From the NCBI GenBank assembly GCA_030425205.1, contig JAUIAP010000011.1, forward strand, positions 115,600 to 179,599: DNA of 64,000 bases. The letters are read 5' to 3'. The stretch is from Anaerolineae bacterium (lineage in GTDB: Bacteria > Chloroflexota > Anaerolineae > Promineifilales > Promineifilaceae). The position numbers and the translations under genes were made by a program. Under the pieces are notes generated by a model. The model ran no database searches, was not told the DNA's origin, and saw only the letters and a list, made by a program, of their open reading frames with translations. Below, one piece after another: positions 1 through 10,748 of the stretch; position 1 is the first letter of the stretch; the number at the start of each line of letters is the position of its first letter.

Positions 1-3000
1 GCGTGATGGTGAACAGCGCGGATGCGCCTTCGCTGAGGACCAAATTGGTCGGCTGTACGTTCACGCTGGCGATGTCATCGTTGGTGATGGTGACGACGAT
101 CAGCGGCGTGCGTAGATAGACGCGCTCAACGCCTGAACGAGTCTGCGCGTTCGACGGATTGCTCAGGCTGACGATAAACGTCTCGCTGTTTTCGGCGATG
201 TCGTCGTTGACGATGGTGATGGTCGTCGTCGTTTGCGTTGTGCCGGCGGTGAAGGTGAGGCGACCCGTTGCACTGATGTAGTCGGATGGCGCGGTCGCGC
301 TGCCGTCAACGGTGGTATAGTCGAAGCCGACGGGCAGACCGCTGGCGGCGGAGAGCGTGAAAGTGATCGTCAAGCTCCCATCTGCCTCAGACACCGACTG
401 ATTGCTCGCCGTAATCGTCGGCTGTGCATCGTTGTCCAAAATTGTCACCACGCCCGTCCCATCTGCGATCATCGCGCCATCAGGGTTGTTCAACAGCACG
501 TCGAACATCTCGCCGTTTTCATCGAGCGTGTCGTCGATGATCGGCACGACGATGACGGCTTGTGTTGCGCCCGCCGTGATGGTGATGGTGCCGCTGCTGG
601 TCGTGTAGTCGTCACCCGCTGTTGCGCTGTCGTCGCTGGTGGCGTATGTTGCGGTGGTGGTGAAGGTGGATTCGGCCGATAATGTCACCGTCACCAGCGC
701 ACTCCCCACCCCCTCATCGACCGTCACATCGACAATCGACAGGGCCGCGATGTCATCGTTGGTGATGGTGCTGACCTGTGGTGAGCCATCGACGCTGATC
801 GTCTGGCTCAATGCCCCCGTCACCGCGCCGAGCGTCACGCTAAACGTCTCGTCCGCTTCCACTTTCAAATCGCCATTGACCGACACGACAAACGTTTGCA
901 TCTCGCCCGCGTTGCCCACAAAGGTCAGTGAGCCGTCGCTGTCGTTGTAGTCATTATCGGCCGATGTCGCCGTCCCGTCGTTGGTCGCATAGGCAATCGA
1001 GAATGGTTTCGTCACCGCCGCACCGAGCGTCGCTGTAAAGACAAAACTCGTCGCGCCGCCGTTCCCCTCATTTTGCGCCGTTCCACCTGAAAGGGTCACC
1101 GTCGCCGCGTCATCATTGCGGATGATGCCTTGCGCCGTCGCCGTGATGATGTCGAGATTGCGCGTCACATGGCTGAGCGTGACGTTGAACTGTTCGTCAG
1201 GTTCAATCGTCAAGTCGCCCGTCACGCTGATGGTCAACGTTTCGGTCACGCCGCTGCCAAACGTGATCGTGCCAGATGGGAACACGCCGCCAAAGTCGTC
1301 GGCGTTGGCGGGATCGCTGCCCGCCCCCGTCACGGTGTAGGCAACGCTGTTTACGCCGCTGTCAAAGCCCGTGCGCGAGATGACAAAGGTGAACGCCGTT
1401 TCACCCGCATCCCCTTCATTTTGGTCGGCGTTTTGTGCGGCGATGGCGGTGTCGTCGTCGTCGTTTTCGATGGTGCCGATACCGTCCGCGTCGGTGATGG
1501 TGACGTTGTGACCAGACGCATCAACCGTTGTGAGCGTGACGCTAAACGTTTCATCCGCCTCAACGGTCGTGTCGCCGTTAACGGTGACGATCAGCTGTTG
1601 GGTTCCCGTCGAGCCAGCAGGGAAGTCGATGCTGCCACCGTTGGCAGCGTAGTCGTTATCGGCAACCGTCGCGCTATCATCAGCCGTCGTGTAGGTGACG
1701 GAAACGGCAGCATCAACCGCATTGGTCAGCGTCACCGCAAAGACGAGATTGACCGTTCCCGTGTCCCCTTCCAATGCGCTCACGTCGCTGATGGTCACAC
1801 CTGCGCTGTCGTCGTTGTCAATCGTGCCGGTTGCGCTGTCGGGGGTGCTGACGCTGTAGCCGCTGCCGTCGGTCAAACTGATGACGACCGTTTCAGACAG
1901 TTCGACGAGCGTATCGGCCGATGGGTCAACCGCAAACGACGCCGTACTCATCCCCGCCGCAAACGTGACCGAGCCACTTGCCCCATCAAAGGTCGTCGCG
2001 CCGCTTGTCAAGTAGTCGCCGCCAAACGTCGCCGTGCCGCCAACATCAAAGGTGACAGCCAACGGATCGGCGGTCGCCCCTGTGCGCGTGAAGGTGTAGG
2101 TCAAGACATCCGCGCCGTCCTCGTTGACACTGCTCGGCGCGACGGTGACGCTCACACCAACGACATCGAACGCGGCTGACGCGCTGTTGTTGGTCGTGGT
2201 GAAGTCGTTGGTTGCCGTGATGGAGACGCTGTTGGTGATGGTTGTACCGATCAGGGTCACGTCGTCGCTGACGATCCCCGTGATGGTGATTGTGCCGCCT
2301 GTGTTGGGGAGCAGATCGGCCGATTGCCAGACAGTCGGATCGCTGCTCGTCTGCGTGATCGCCACACCGCTGCTGATAACCGAAGTCACCTGAATAGCTG
2401 ATGGCAGCGCATCGGTCAACACAACCCCCGTCGCCAATCCTGTGCCGACATTGCTAAATTCAAGCGTATAAGTGATCGCCTCATTTGTCCCAACTGTCGG
2501 CGGCGTGACTGTCTTTGCAACTGTCACATCTGCTAAATCATCGTTCAGAATCGTGCCTGTGGTGACAGGGGTGAACGAAACGGCCCGTCCGCCATCCCCG
2601 ATATTGGGTGCAATGACGAATAGCAATGTTTCATCATTCTCAACAAATTCATCACCTACAACGGATACGATAACGTCGATCATCTCGTTGGCTGCACCCG
2701 TAAATGTCACGGTTCCGCTCGTCGTGATGTAATCGACATCGGCCGTCGCCGTCCCCGTAATCGTGACCAGCGTTGGCCCCGCTGGTGGGATAAAAACGAT
2801 GGTCGTGTATTCGGAAGTTGCTTCGTAGTTGAAGGGAACTTCAATGTCAACATCGTTTGTGATTGTCAGCGTGAAGATGAGATCGGTTGTGCCGCTATCG
2901 CCTTCCAAAACGCTTGGCTCGTTGACGTTGATGTAGGCAATATCGTCGTTTTGGATAAAGCCTGTCGCCGCGCTCGGCGTGCTGACGGTATAGCCAGTCG

Positions 3001-6000
3001 TGTCGAGCAACGTTAAGGTGACAAACTCATCCGCTTCGACGAGCGTATCGGCCGATGGGTCGATCACCACCGTCGTCGTGCTTTGCCCAGTGGCGAATAG
3101 CACCGTGCCTGCTGTGGTCGTGAATGTGCTTGCACCGCTCTGCGTGTAATCGTCGCCAAATGTGGCGGTTCCGCTCACGGCAAAGCTGACGGTTAACGGC
3201 GCGGCTGTCGAACCCGTGCGCGTAAAGGTGTAAGTTAGATTGGTTGTCTCGTCTTCGGTGACAGTGGTTGGCGAGATGCCGATGGTCACGCCGACGACCT
3301 CAAAATCGGCCGATGTCAAATTATTCCCCAGCAATACATCATAGGTGCTGCTGATTTCGGCCGTGTTCGTGATGGTCGTGCCGATCAGGGTTACGTCGTC
3401 GCTGACAATCCCCGTCATCGTGATGATCCCACCCGCGTTGACCGCCAACGGCGACACCGACCACACATAATCACTCGTCTGTGTGATGACGACACTGCCG
3501 CCCGTCGCGTTTGTGCCATAGACGGAGCTGACCACATCGGTGACGGTGACACTGACAGGCACAGTGTCGGTGATCGTCACGCCGCCCGACTGATTGCTGC
3601 CCGTGTTGCTAAAAGTCAACGTGAAGGTGACTGTTTCGCCCGTGCCAACGCTGGTCGGTGTGACAGTTTTGGCAATCCCCACCTCTGGATCGCCCAACTG
3701 CGGGCAACCGAGAATGGCGGCCGTGTGGAAGCCTGTCACGGTGACGTTGCCGCTGACCGAATCGCCGATGCCCGGCTGTACGCCCGATGGCCCAGAGGGA
3801 TGCCCCCACCAGTTATCAGTCGCATCGACCGTCGTGCCATCCACATAATTGACCGCCAAATCGTCATTGGCGACGATGCAGGAGGTGTTGATCGTCGTCG
3901 TGCCGTGCGCTTGTTGGTATGCGCCGCCCGTTGCCGCGCTGTTGCTCAAGATGCGCGAATTGGTGATGGCGACCGTCGCCGTCACCGTTCCCGTGCTGAA
4001 CAGACCACCGCCGCTCGTTGCCGCCACGTTGGAGATGATGTCGCTGCTGGTGATATAAAGTGTGCCTGTGATGTTGTAGAAACCACCGCCGCTTGTCGTC
4101 GCGCTGTTGGCGTTAATGGTGCTGTCGCTAATCGTGGAGAGACCTGCGTTGCCGATTGACTGGTCGAATGCGAGGTAGAAGCCGCCGCCGAGATCGGCCG
4201 AATTTGAGATCACCGTGCTATTTGTCACTGTAATGTAGTCGTCACTCCAAATTCCACCGCCGTCAAACGTCACGCTGTTCTCCTGCACGGTCACACTGTC
4301 GAGCGTCGCGTGATCGACGTTGAACAGACCGCCCCCTGCCAATGCCTGATTCGCATTGATCGCGCCACCGCTGATCGATACCACGTCATCTGCCCAGATG
4401 CCGCCGCCCTCACCCGCCGCCGTGTTCGTCAATATTTGTGTGTCAGTGATGATCAGCGTCCCGTCTGCAAAGTCGATGCCGCCACCGTCATTACCCGCGC
4501 TGTTGCCTGTGATGTCGCTAGCGTTGATATTTGCGTCATCATCAATATCGATCCCGCCCCCGTTGTCAACCGCTTCATTTGCGGTGATCGTTACGTTGTC
4601 GAGCGTCAAGATGCCAAAATCGTGGTCGATGCCACCGCCGTCATCCCCAGACGTATTGTTGCGAATAACGGTGTTGCTGATCGACGCTTCGTCGGCATAT
4701 TGGTCGATGCCACCGCCGTCATTTTCGGCCGAATTGCCATACACCGTGCTGTTGGTCATCGTCAGCACAAACCCTTCGGCCGCAATGCCACCCCCCTCCC
4801 CAAAATCACCAAACGCATCGGCAATCGCCGTGTTGCTAAAGATGTTGCTTGTGTCGATGCTCAGAATACCAAAGTCGGAAATCCCACCCCCGTTACCTTC
4901 CAACACGACATTTCCATAGACATCTGTTCCCGCCATGGTGGCGATAAATCCGTTGATGATACCGCCGCCATAGAATTCGGTTGTGTTGCTGAATACCGCG
5001 CTATTGGTGATCGTCAACACGCCACCAGACGCGATACCACCCCCCGCGCTAATACCGCTGTCTATCGACTCGTTCAAGTAGATGTTGACATCATCCAGCG
5101 TCAGATCGCCGATATTGCCGATACCACCGCCATCTCCTTCAAAGGTGATGTTGTCGTAAATATCTGTCCCCGTGACGGTGGCAGTGGCATTATTGCTAAT
5201 GCCAGCCCCGAAGGAATCCGCATCATTCCCGTAGATGATGCTATTGGTAACTGTCAGGATTCCGTCTGACGCGATACCGCCCCCTTCGCCAAAGTTGTCA
5301 AATGCATCGAGCGCTGCCGTATTGCTATAGATTTGACTGTTATCAACTTGCAACACGTCTGCGTTGTAGAGGCCACCCCCGTCTCCCCCGTCAGCGATAT
5401 TTTCGTAGATCAGCGTGTCGGAAATGATTACCGTGCCGATAAAGCTAGCGATGCCACCGCCAAACCCCTCAATCGCACCATTGCCATAAATTTCACTTGC
5501 CGTGATGGTCAGGTCACCCGCATTGATGATGCCACCACCATCAATGCTAGAGAAGTTGTTAAAGATGTTGCTGTTGGTAATTGTTGCTGTGCCAGCCGTC
5601 GCAATGCCGCCACCAAATCCCGCAGGAAATGCGGCTGGGGGAGCTTCATTCGCGTAAACATCGACCGTATCTAACGAGAGGGTTCCCTCATTATAAATTC
5701 CACCACCATCAGCCCCATCAACCGTGTTGCTGAAAACGGCACTGTTGGTGATGGTCAGAACGTTATAATTGGCGATCCCGCCCCCAAACTCATCGATCGC
5801 GACATTCAGATAAACGGCCACGTCATCAAGCGTCAAGTTACCAGAATTAAAGATGCCACCGCCGGGTTCGGTTACGCCGATGCCGCCCGTCACACTCAAT
5901 CCACTAATCGCAACTGTATGGGTGAAGACTTCAAAGACGCGATCATTGATCTGTCCGTCCACAGTCAAATTGCTCGCGCCCAAGCCGTTGATCGTCAAAT

Positions 6001-7768
6001 CTTTTTCGATAATCAACGCGCTATTCAGGCCAATCGTGCCGCCGCTCAGACCCGCAGCGAAGTTGATCGTGCCGCCGGGACAGATGAGCGCAATCGCCTC
6101 GCGCAAGCTCCCCGCGCCGCTATCGAGGTCGTTCTGCACTGTGATAGTGTCGCTACATGCCAGCGTCACATCATTGCCGTCCCCGCCAACATAGCTGATG
6201 AGCAGATTTGTCCCGCTTGCCGTAACGACTGCGCCTTCGCCTAGCCCCATAAACGTGCCAGCGACCACACTGCTCCCATCGACGAGATCGACGATGGTGA
6301 AGAGTTCGCCAACTGTTGGTGTAAATGCGTTGATCAGCGTCGCGTCGAGTGTCGCATCACCAAGCGTGACGGTGCGATTTGCGCCTGTGACTTGCAGCTG
6401 GTCGTACTCTGTGCCAGCCGTCGTGCCGCCGACTTCAACGGTGAAAATATCGGTGCTGCTCAGCGTCACGTCGCCATCGACAATCGTTTGACCGGGTGAG
6501 CTGCCCGGTGTAAGACCGCCGTTGATCGTCAAATTGCCTGTGATGTCGGTTCCGCTGCTATTGCTGTCGGCGATGGTATCGGCCGATAATGTCACATCAT
6601 TTGCACCAGCATTCAGGTGCCCCGCGATGTCGATGGCGCCACCAGCAAACGAGACAGGATCACTGAATGTCGTTGCGGGGATCGTGATTGTGCCTGTGCC
6701 GTTTGCAGCACCAATCACGACAGCGGCAAACCCATCGGCAAGGGCGGCGAGATCGCTTGCGGTGATGTCGAGAATGGCTGCGCCGCTGTCTGTCGCACCG
6801 CCGAGCGTGATGTTGGCATCGGCCGAAACAGGTAACAAACTCAATGTGTTTGTTCCAGAAACGGAATCCGCTCCACCCGCAAAATCAATCTCACTCGCCG
6901 TCAACGTCACATCTCCATTGACGACAATCGGTTGGTTGTACGTCTGCGCCCCATCGGTCGTGACATCACCATCGAGATTCAACACATCCGTTCCCGCACC
7001 CGTGTTGATGACGAGATTGGTGTTGTTGTGGTCGTTTGCGCCACTGGCGAACGTGATCGTGTCGTCGCCGTCACTGTTGGTCGTGTCAATCGCGACGGTT
7101 GTGTTGTTGAAAAACGCAACTTGTTCAATGGCGACACCCCCTGACGTTCCGCTAACAACGATAGCGGGGATTGCACCAGTCGCATCGTCAAACCCTTCGG
7201 CAATGGTCAGCACATCATCAGCACCAGGCAAGCTAAGCGTTGCATTTGCCATCCCAGATATATCAACTGGTTCGAGACCTGTAAATGTAATCGTTCTTGT
7301 TGTACCACGCGCATCGGTGATGACTTGCACAACACCATCGCCAAAGGTCGCACGATCTGGCGTGTAGATTGCGCGATCATCTTTCCCATCTCCAACAATC
7401 GCCAGCACATCGCCCGTGAGCGTCGCCTGTGCGCCACCATTGAAGATGATGTCATGGTTGGGAATCGACTTGTCAAAGTTGAGCGTCAATGTGTCATCGC
7501 CTGCGCCGCCGTCAATTATCAGTGTGTCGCCTGTGATCGTTTCGGCCGAAATTCGCGCCACCAATGCAGCCCGCCCTTGCCGCAAGTTGTTGGTGAGCAT
7601 GTAGCTTGTGCCGTCAAAATGGAGGGTGACATTATTGCGCTGGGTGTTGGAGAGGGTGAGGTGGGTTTCGGCCGATTGTGCCACGACCCCACGTGGGAAA
7701 AGTGCGAACAGTAACAAGATGCCAAAGAGGGTTGCCAAAAGCAAACGGCAAGGGTGCGTGCGAGTCAT
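1..7768 (-). CDS. Giant secreted beta-helix/DUF11/Calx-beta surface protein (3' end beyond window)
   Basis: This frame is open for at least 2,589 codons and runs off the left edge of the window. The ATG at 7768 follows a GAGGAGAC ribosome-binding site and begins a classic signal peptide (basic start, Leu-rich core, cleavage near Val-Ala-Gln). Residues about 40-540 are Gly/Asp/Asn-rich beta repeats. About 540-1310 hold a right-handed beta-helix with a Ser-Leu-Arg-Glu-Ala-Ile motif at its start and many copies of a GGGI...TITNS...YxN unit. Two DUF11-type domains (motif AKTVTP...) lie near 1360-1490 and 1750-1860. They alternate with Calx-beta domains, recognisable by ExDE...VTL and the closing I.NDD motif, which fill the rest. 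Such proteins are adhesins or sheath components in filamentous bacteria; the ligand cannot be read from sequence. Anchoring must lie in the missing C-terminus. Confidence 0.85.
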   Translation of the reverse strand, partial: MTRTHPCRLLLATLFGILLLFALFPRGVVAQSAETHLTLSNTQRNNVTLHFDGTSYMLTNNLRQGRAALVARISAETITGDTLIIDGGAGDDTLTLNFDKSIPNHDIIFNGGAQATLTGDVLAIVGDGKDDRAIYTPDRATFGDGVVQVITDARGTTRTITFTGLEPVDISGMANATLSLPGADDVLTIAEGFDDATGAIPAIVVSGTSGGVAIEQVAFFNNTTVAIDTTNSDGDDTITFASGANDHNNTNLVINTGAGTDVLNLDGDVTTDGAQTYNQPIVVNGDVTLTASEIDFAGGADSVSGTNTLSLLPVSADANITLGGATDSGAAILDITASDLAALADGFAAVVIGAANGTGTITIPATTFSDPVSFAGGAIDIAGHLNAGANDVTLSADTIADSNSSGTDITGNLTINGGLTPGSSPGQTIVDGDVTLSSTDIFTVEVGGTTAGTEYDQLQVTGANRTVTLGDATLDATLINAFTPTVGELFTIVDLVDGSSVVAGTFMGLGEGAVVTASGTNLLISYVGGDGNDVTLACSDTITVQNDLDSGAGSLREAIALICPGGTINFAAGLSGGTIGLNSALIIEKDLTINGLGASNLTVDGQINDRVFEVFTHTVAISGLSVTGGIGVTEPGGGIFNSGNLTLDDVAVYLNVAIDEFGGGIANYNVLTITNSAVFSNTVDGADGGGIYNEGTLSLDTVDVYANEAPPAAFPAGFGGGIATAGTATITNSNIFNNFSSIDGGGIINAGDLTITASEIYGNGAIEGFGGGIASFIGTVIISDTLIYENIADGGDGGGLYNADVLQVDNSQIYSNTAALDAFDNFGEGGGIASDGILTVTNSIIYGNDADSFGAGISNNATATVTGTDIYDNITFEGDGGGIGNIGDLTLDDVNIYLNESIDSGISAGGGIASGGVLTITNSAVFSNTTEFYGGGIINGFIATMAGTDVYGNVVLEGNGGGISDFGILSIDTSNIFSNTAIADAFGDFGEGGGIAAEGFVLTMTNSTVYGNSAENDGGGIDQYADEASISNTVIRNNTSGDDGGGIDHDFGILTLDNVTITANEAVDNGGGIDIDDDANINASDITGNSAGNDGGGIDFADGTLIITDTQILTNTAAGEGGGIWADDVVSISGGAINANQALAGGGLFNVDHATLDSVTVQENSVTFDGGGIWSDDYITVTNSTVISNSADLGGGFYLAFDQSIGNAGLSTISDSTINANSATTSGGGFYNITGTLYITSSDIISNVAATSGGGLFSTGTVTATVAITNSRILSNSAATGGAYQQAHGTTTINTSCIVANDDLAVNYVDGTTVDATDNWWGHPSGPSGVQPGIGDSVSGNVTVTGFHTAAILGCPQLGDPEVGIAKTVTPTSVGTGETVTFTLTFSNTGSNQSGGVTITDTVPVSVTVTDVVSSVYGTNATGGSVVITQTSDYVWSVSPLAVNAGGIITMTGIVSDDVTLIGTTITNTAEISSTYDVLLGNNLTSADFEVVGVTIGISPTTVTEDETTNLTYTFTRTGSTAAPLTVSFAVSGTATFGDDYTQSGASTFTTTAGTVLFATGQSTTTVVIDPSADTLVEADEFVTLTLLDTTGYTVSTPSAATGFIQNDDIAYINVNEPSVLEGDSGTTDLIFTLTITNDVDIEVPFNYEATSEYTTIVFIPPAGPTLVTITGTATADVDYITTSGTVTFTGAANEMIDVIVSVVGDEFVENDETLLFVIAPNIGDGGRAVSFTPVTTGTILNDDLADVTVAKTVTPPTVGTNEAITYTLEFSNVGTGLATGVVLTDALPSAIQVTSVISSGVAITQTSSDPTVWQSADLLPNTGGTITITGIVSDDVTLIGTTITNSVSITATNDFTTTNNSASAAFDVVGVSVTVAPSSVNEDGADVLTYTFTRTGATADPLAVTFDVGGTATFGGDYLTSGATTFDGASGSVTFAAGMSTASFAVDPSADTLVELSETVVISLTDGSGYSVSTPDSATGTIDNDDSAGVTISDVSALEGDTGTVNLVFAVTLTNAVDAAVSVTYTTADDSATVADNDYAANGGSIDFPAGSTGTQQLIVTVNGDTTVEADETFSVTLTTVDASGHNVTITDADGIGTIENDDDDTAIAAQNADQNEGDAGETAFTFVISRTGFDSGVNSVAYTVTGAGSDPANADDFGGVFPSGTITFGSGVTETLTISVTGDLTIEPDEQFNVTLSHVTRNLDIITATAQGIIRNDDAATVTLSGGTAQNEGNGGATSFVFTATLGAAVTKPFSIAYATNDGTATSADNDYNDSDGSLTFVGNAGEMQTFVVSVNGDLKVEADETFSVTLGAVTGALSQTISVDGSPQVSTITNDDIAALSIVDVTVDEGVGSALVTVTLSAESTFTTTATYATSDDSATAGDDYTTSSGTITITAGATQAVIVVPIIDDTLDENGEMFDVLLNNPDGAMIADGTGVVTILDNDAQPTITASNQSVSEADGSLTITFTLSAASGLPVGFDYTTVDGSATAPSDYISATGRLTFTAGTTQTTTTITIVNDDIAENSETFIVSLSNPSNAQTRSGVERVYLRTPLIVVTITNDDIASVNVQPTNLVLSEGASALFTIT

Positions 7769-7827
7769 TCGATTGTCTCCTCAATGCTCAGCGTTCAGTT
7801 ACACTGAGGGGTGGCGATACCAAAATA

Positions 7828-7884
7828 CAGGGTGACCTATGAGTAGGTTACCCTGAATATAAGTGAACTCTAAGTGCGCGTCAA
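7828..7884 (-). promoter_or_regulatory. Promoter with overlapping inverted repeat for the giant surface protein
   Basis: On the minus strand a -35 box TTGACG (7884-7879) is followed by a 17-bp spacer and a -10 box TATATT (7861-7856). An inverted repeat CAGGGTGACCTA / TAGGTTACCCTG (7828-7839 and 7844-7855, one mismatch, 4-bp loop) begins directly after the -10 box and covers the expected transcription start, as an operator would. The rest of the 7769-8102 gap shows only a short CGAACATGTTCG palindrome at about 7919 and no gene. Confidence 0.6.
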
Positions 7885-8102
7885 CTTAAATCGGCTTAAG
7901 GTTCCAAATAGCCCTGCCGAACATGTTCGATCAACTTCATATTGAGCTCATTGCAGCAAGACAAACGTTGACAGATTTGAGTGGCAAAAACGGGATTAGT
8001 GACATAAATTGGTATTTCGTTCACTAAAATAGGGCGGTAAAAATTCGCATAACAACGCGACGTGTGGGGCGATCATGGCAACTGCATGTTAGCTATTCAA
8101 TC

Positions 8103-10748
8103 CTACCAAGCATAAAGCCGCCACACGCCCGCCTGCAAATTCTCCACATTCAGGTCCGCCAGAATTGTCACGGCCTGACGCACATGCTGTTCAGCTTGAC
8201 CGCTGTCGCCCCTTTCCTGCAAGCTGTCCGCCAGATTATTGAGCAGCGCGGCCTCCCAATGGCGATCCCCAATTTGGCGACACAGCGCGAGGGCATGCTT
8301 GAAGTTGGTTTGGGCGGTCGCATGATCGTCACGACTGGCGGCGAGCAGTGCGAGGTTGTTGAGCGCGGCGATTTGGCTTTCCGGCTCGTTGGCGACTTGC
8401 AGACTTTGTTCAAAGGCGCTGCGGGCATCATTCGGCCGATCTTCCCGCCAGATCATCCCGCGCAAGTTATGCGCCCGCGCCGAATTTGCCGACACCTGCA
8501 ACGCCTGTTCAGCCCGCGCCAAAGCGACCTCCTTCTCACCCAACGCCAGCGCGACATGACCCGCCTCGATCAGCGCGTCGAGCCGCAATGGATCATCATC
8601 TGCTGTCGCCAGCGCATGGGAAAACTGTTTGCCAGCCGCGACCCACTCACCGAGCCGCTGAAAGACCTGTCCCAATTTGTATGCCAACAGTGCTGACGGG
8701 GGAGCCGCTTCATAGCTGGCACGGGCGGCAGCGTAGTTGCCCAAGCGCAAATGCAGATCACCAAGCTGTTGCTGAATTTCGGCCGAATCTTCTGTCCTCA
8801 ACGCCAACGCCCGTTCAAAAAGCTGCACCGCTTCCGCATTGGCGTACAGTTGCCGCGCCCGCACCGCCGCTTGCACATAGGCAGTCGCCGCCTCAGCGAC
8901 CTCACCCGCCTGCTCAAAATGGTGCGCGATGCGAACGGGCTGTCCGTGGGACTGGCGCAATTGCTGGGCGGCGCGTTTGTGCAGCAGCCGTCGCCGTAGG
9001 GCTGACAACGCTTCGTAGACCAGTTCGCGCAATTTGTGATGGCTAAAATCAAGGGCGAAATCACGTTCGACGAGAAGCTGATGGGCCAATAGTGCTTCAA
9101 CTGCATCGGCCGATCTTTCCTCATCCCGCCCGCTGACTTGGTGCAACAGCTCAAACGACGCACTGCTCCCCAGCACCGCCGCCGTCTGCAAAATTTGTTG
9201 CGCCACCTCATCCAGCGCAGCGATGCGCGTTTGAAGCAGCGCGCGTACACCAGTCGGCAACTGCTCGGCGTCCTCCGCTTGCAGATAGGCGACGGCAAAA
9301 AATGGCACACCTTCCGTTTCGGTGTGCAGACGTTCGGCCGAAATTGTCCTGCCCGTCTGCTCGACGAGCTCGGTCAACGCTTCAAGCGACAGACGCGCTA
9401 GGCGCAAATGTAGCGCCTGTCCTTCCCGCTGCATGTCAGCCAGACGACGGCGCACGGGATGGGCGTTATCAACCGCCTCGCTGCGGAAGGTGAGCAGGAG
9501 AAATATCGGCCGATCCCTCAGACGCCGCATCAAAAACGCCAGCCACGCCAGCGTCGCCTCATCCGCCCACTGCACGTCATCGACAAATAACGCGCCCGCT
9601 TTTGCTCCCTTAAAAAGATGATCGATCGCCTGCACAAGCGTTTCAAAAAAGCGGGTACGTGCAGCGGGATCATCAAGCGTTGGTGCAGGGGTATCCGTTC
9701 GCAGTTGCGGAAAGAGTCGCTGGAGTTCTCCCCGTAAGGAAACGGGCAATGTCTCGGTGATGGGCAGTTGCAGCAGTGGCGCATAGGCCAGCGTCTGTTC
9801 ATCGGGAAAGCAGCGCAGGGTGAGCGTGCGCGTCGGCAACTGCGCCAGCAGCTCGGTCACCAGCCGCGTTTTGCCGATCCCTGCCTCCCCTTCAATCGCG
9901 GCAACGGTTCCGTGCGTTTCGATTGTGCGATAGGCGTTTTGCAGCTGGGTCAGTTCGGCCGATCGGCCGACAAACGGCACGCTCACCGGCATCGCGCGCT
10001 CACTCGCCACATTGGAAACGACGACACGCTTTTCTGGCAGCTCAAGCCGATCCTCACGAATGGCGGTGTGGAGCAGCTGGGTTTCCCGCAGTGGTTCAAC
10101 GCCCAACTCGTCCTCTAACACACGCATACACTGCTTGAACTGCTTCAACGCCGCGCTGCGATCCCCCGCCCATGTGTGTAGACGCATCAACGTCCGATGG
10201 GTCTCTTCACGCAGTGGATCTTGTGCGAGCCAGCGTTGCGCATAGCGGATCGCTGCGTCGAATTCATGCGCGGTGCTATGCTGTTCGATGAGCTGATCCA
10301 GCGCGCTTGCAAACTGGCTGCGATAGTGATCGCTCTGATAGTACTGCCATTCGTCAAAGTCGGGCGCATCGCGCAGGGTGAAGCCAGAGAGGAAGTCGGC
10401 GCGATAGAGCTGGGCGGCGGCGTGGTAATTTTCGGCCGAAATCGCCGCCGCAAACTCATTCACGTCACACCAAAAGCTACCGGGCAGAAGCGAGACATTT
10501 TCGCGGCCGATGCCGAGCGCACCTTCTCCCACCCCCAGCTTCATCACCGACAACGTGCGCCGCAGTGCCCCACGCGCGCGCGACTCGTCAAACTCCGGCC
10601 AAAGCATGGCGGCCAGCCCTTCGCGTGTCTGTGGTTTGTCAGTCACGGCGAGATAGGCGAGGATCGCCGTCGCCTTGCGCGTATCCGTTTCGACCAGCAC
10701 GCCATCCCGTTCAATGATCGGTGTTCCAAGCAGTGAAATTTTGAGCAT
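8103..10748 (-). CDS. BTAD (SARP/AfsR-like) regulator with AAA ATPase and TPR repeats
   Basis: An 881-residue cytoplasmic regulator. Residues about 1-95 form the winged-helix DNA-binding domain of the OmpR/SARP type (start MLKISLLGTP, then ATAILAYLA and LWPE). Residues about 95-240 form the bacterial transcriptional activation (BTAD) domain, ending in the typical LEDELGVEP. An AAA_16-type ATPase follows, with Walker A GEAGIGKTR near residue 285 and Walker B ALFVDDVQWAD. The C-terminal 300 residues are TPR-like helical repeats. The family senses an unknown ligand through the TPR or ATPase part and activates nearby genes. It is transcribed toward the giant surface gene, which starts 334 bp downstream and has its own promoter, so that gene is a plausible target. 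Confident in family, not in target. Confidence 0.85.
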   Translation of the reverse strand: MLKISLLGTPIIERDGVLVETDTRKATAILAYLAVTDKPQTREGLAAMLWPEFDESRARGALRRTLSVMKLGVGEGALGIGRENVSLLPGSFWCDVNEFAAAISAENYHAAAQLYRADFLSGFTLRDAPDFDEWQYYQSDHYRSQFASALDQLIEQHSTAHEFDAAIRYAQRWLAQDPLREETHRTLMRLHTWAGDRSAALKQFKQCMRVLEDELGVEPLRETQLLHTAIREDRLELPEKRVVVSNVASERAMPVSVPFVGRSAELTQLQNAYRTIETHGTVAAIEGEAGIGKTRLVTELLAQLPTRTLTLRCFPDEQTLAYAPLLQLPITETLPVSLRGELQRLFPQLRTDTPAPTLDDPAARTRFFETLVQAIDHLFKGAKAGALFVDDVQWADEATLAWLAFLMRRLRDRPIFLLLTFRSEAVDNAHPVRRRLADMQREGQALHLRLARLSLEALTELVEQTGRTISAERLHTETEGVPFFAVAYLQAEDAEQLPTGVRALLQTRIAALDEVAQQILQTAAVLGSSASFELLHQVSGRDEERSADAVEALLAHQLLVERDFALDFSHHKLRELVYEALSALRRRLLHKRAAQQLRQSHGQPVRIAHHFEQAGEVAEAATAYVQAAVRARQLYANAEAVQLFERALALRTEDSAEIQQQLGDLHLRLGNYAAARASYEAAPPSALLAYKLGQVFQRLGEWVAAGKQFSHALATADDDPLRLDALIEAGHVALALGEKEVALARAEQALQVSANSARAHNLRGMIWREDRPNDARSAFEQSLQVANEPESQIAALNNLALLAASRDDHATAQTNFKHALALCRQIGDRHWEAALLNNLADSLQERGDSGQAEQHVRQAVTILADLNVENLQAGVWRLYAW

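Noticed and set aside
1130..2179. Long open frame on the plus strand opposite the giant surface gene
   Set aside because: It is the antisense shadow of Calx-beta repeats: Arg-rich composition, no ribosome-binding site and no recognisable domain.
4310..5269. Another long plus-strand open frame opposite the beta-helix region
   Set aside because: Mirror of the repeated GGGI units; the repeats in the real gene on the minus strand explain its openness.
7919..7930. CGAACATGTTCG palindrome as a LexA box
   Set aside because: Known Gram-positive SOS boxes have four bases between the CGAAC and GTTCG halves; here there are two, and no SOS gene is next to it.
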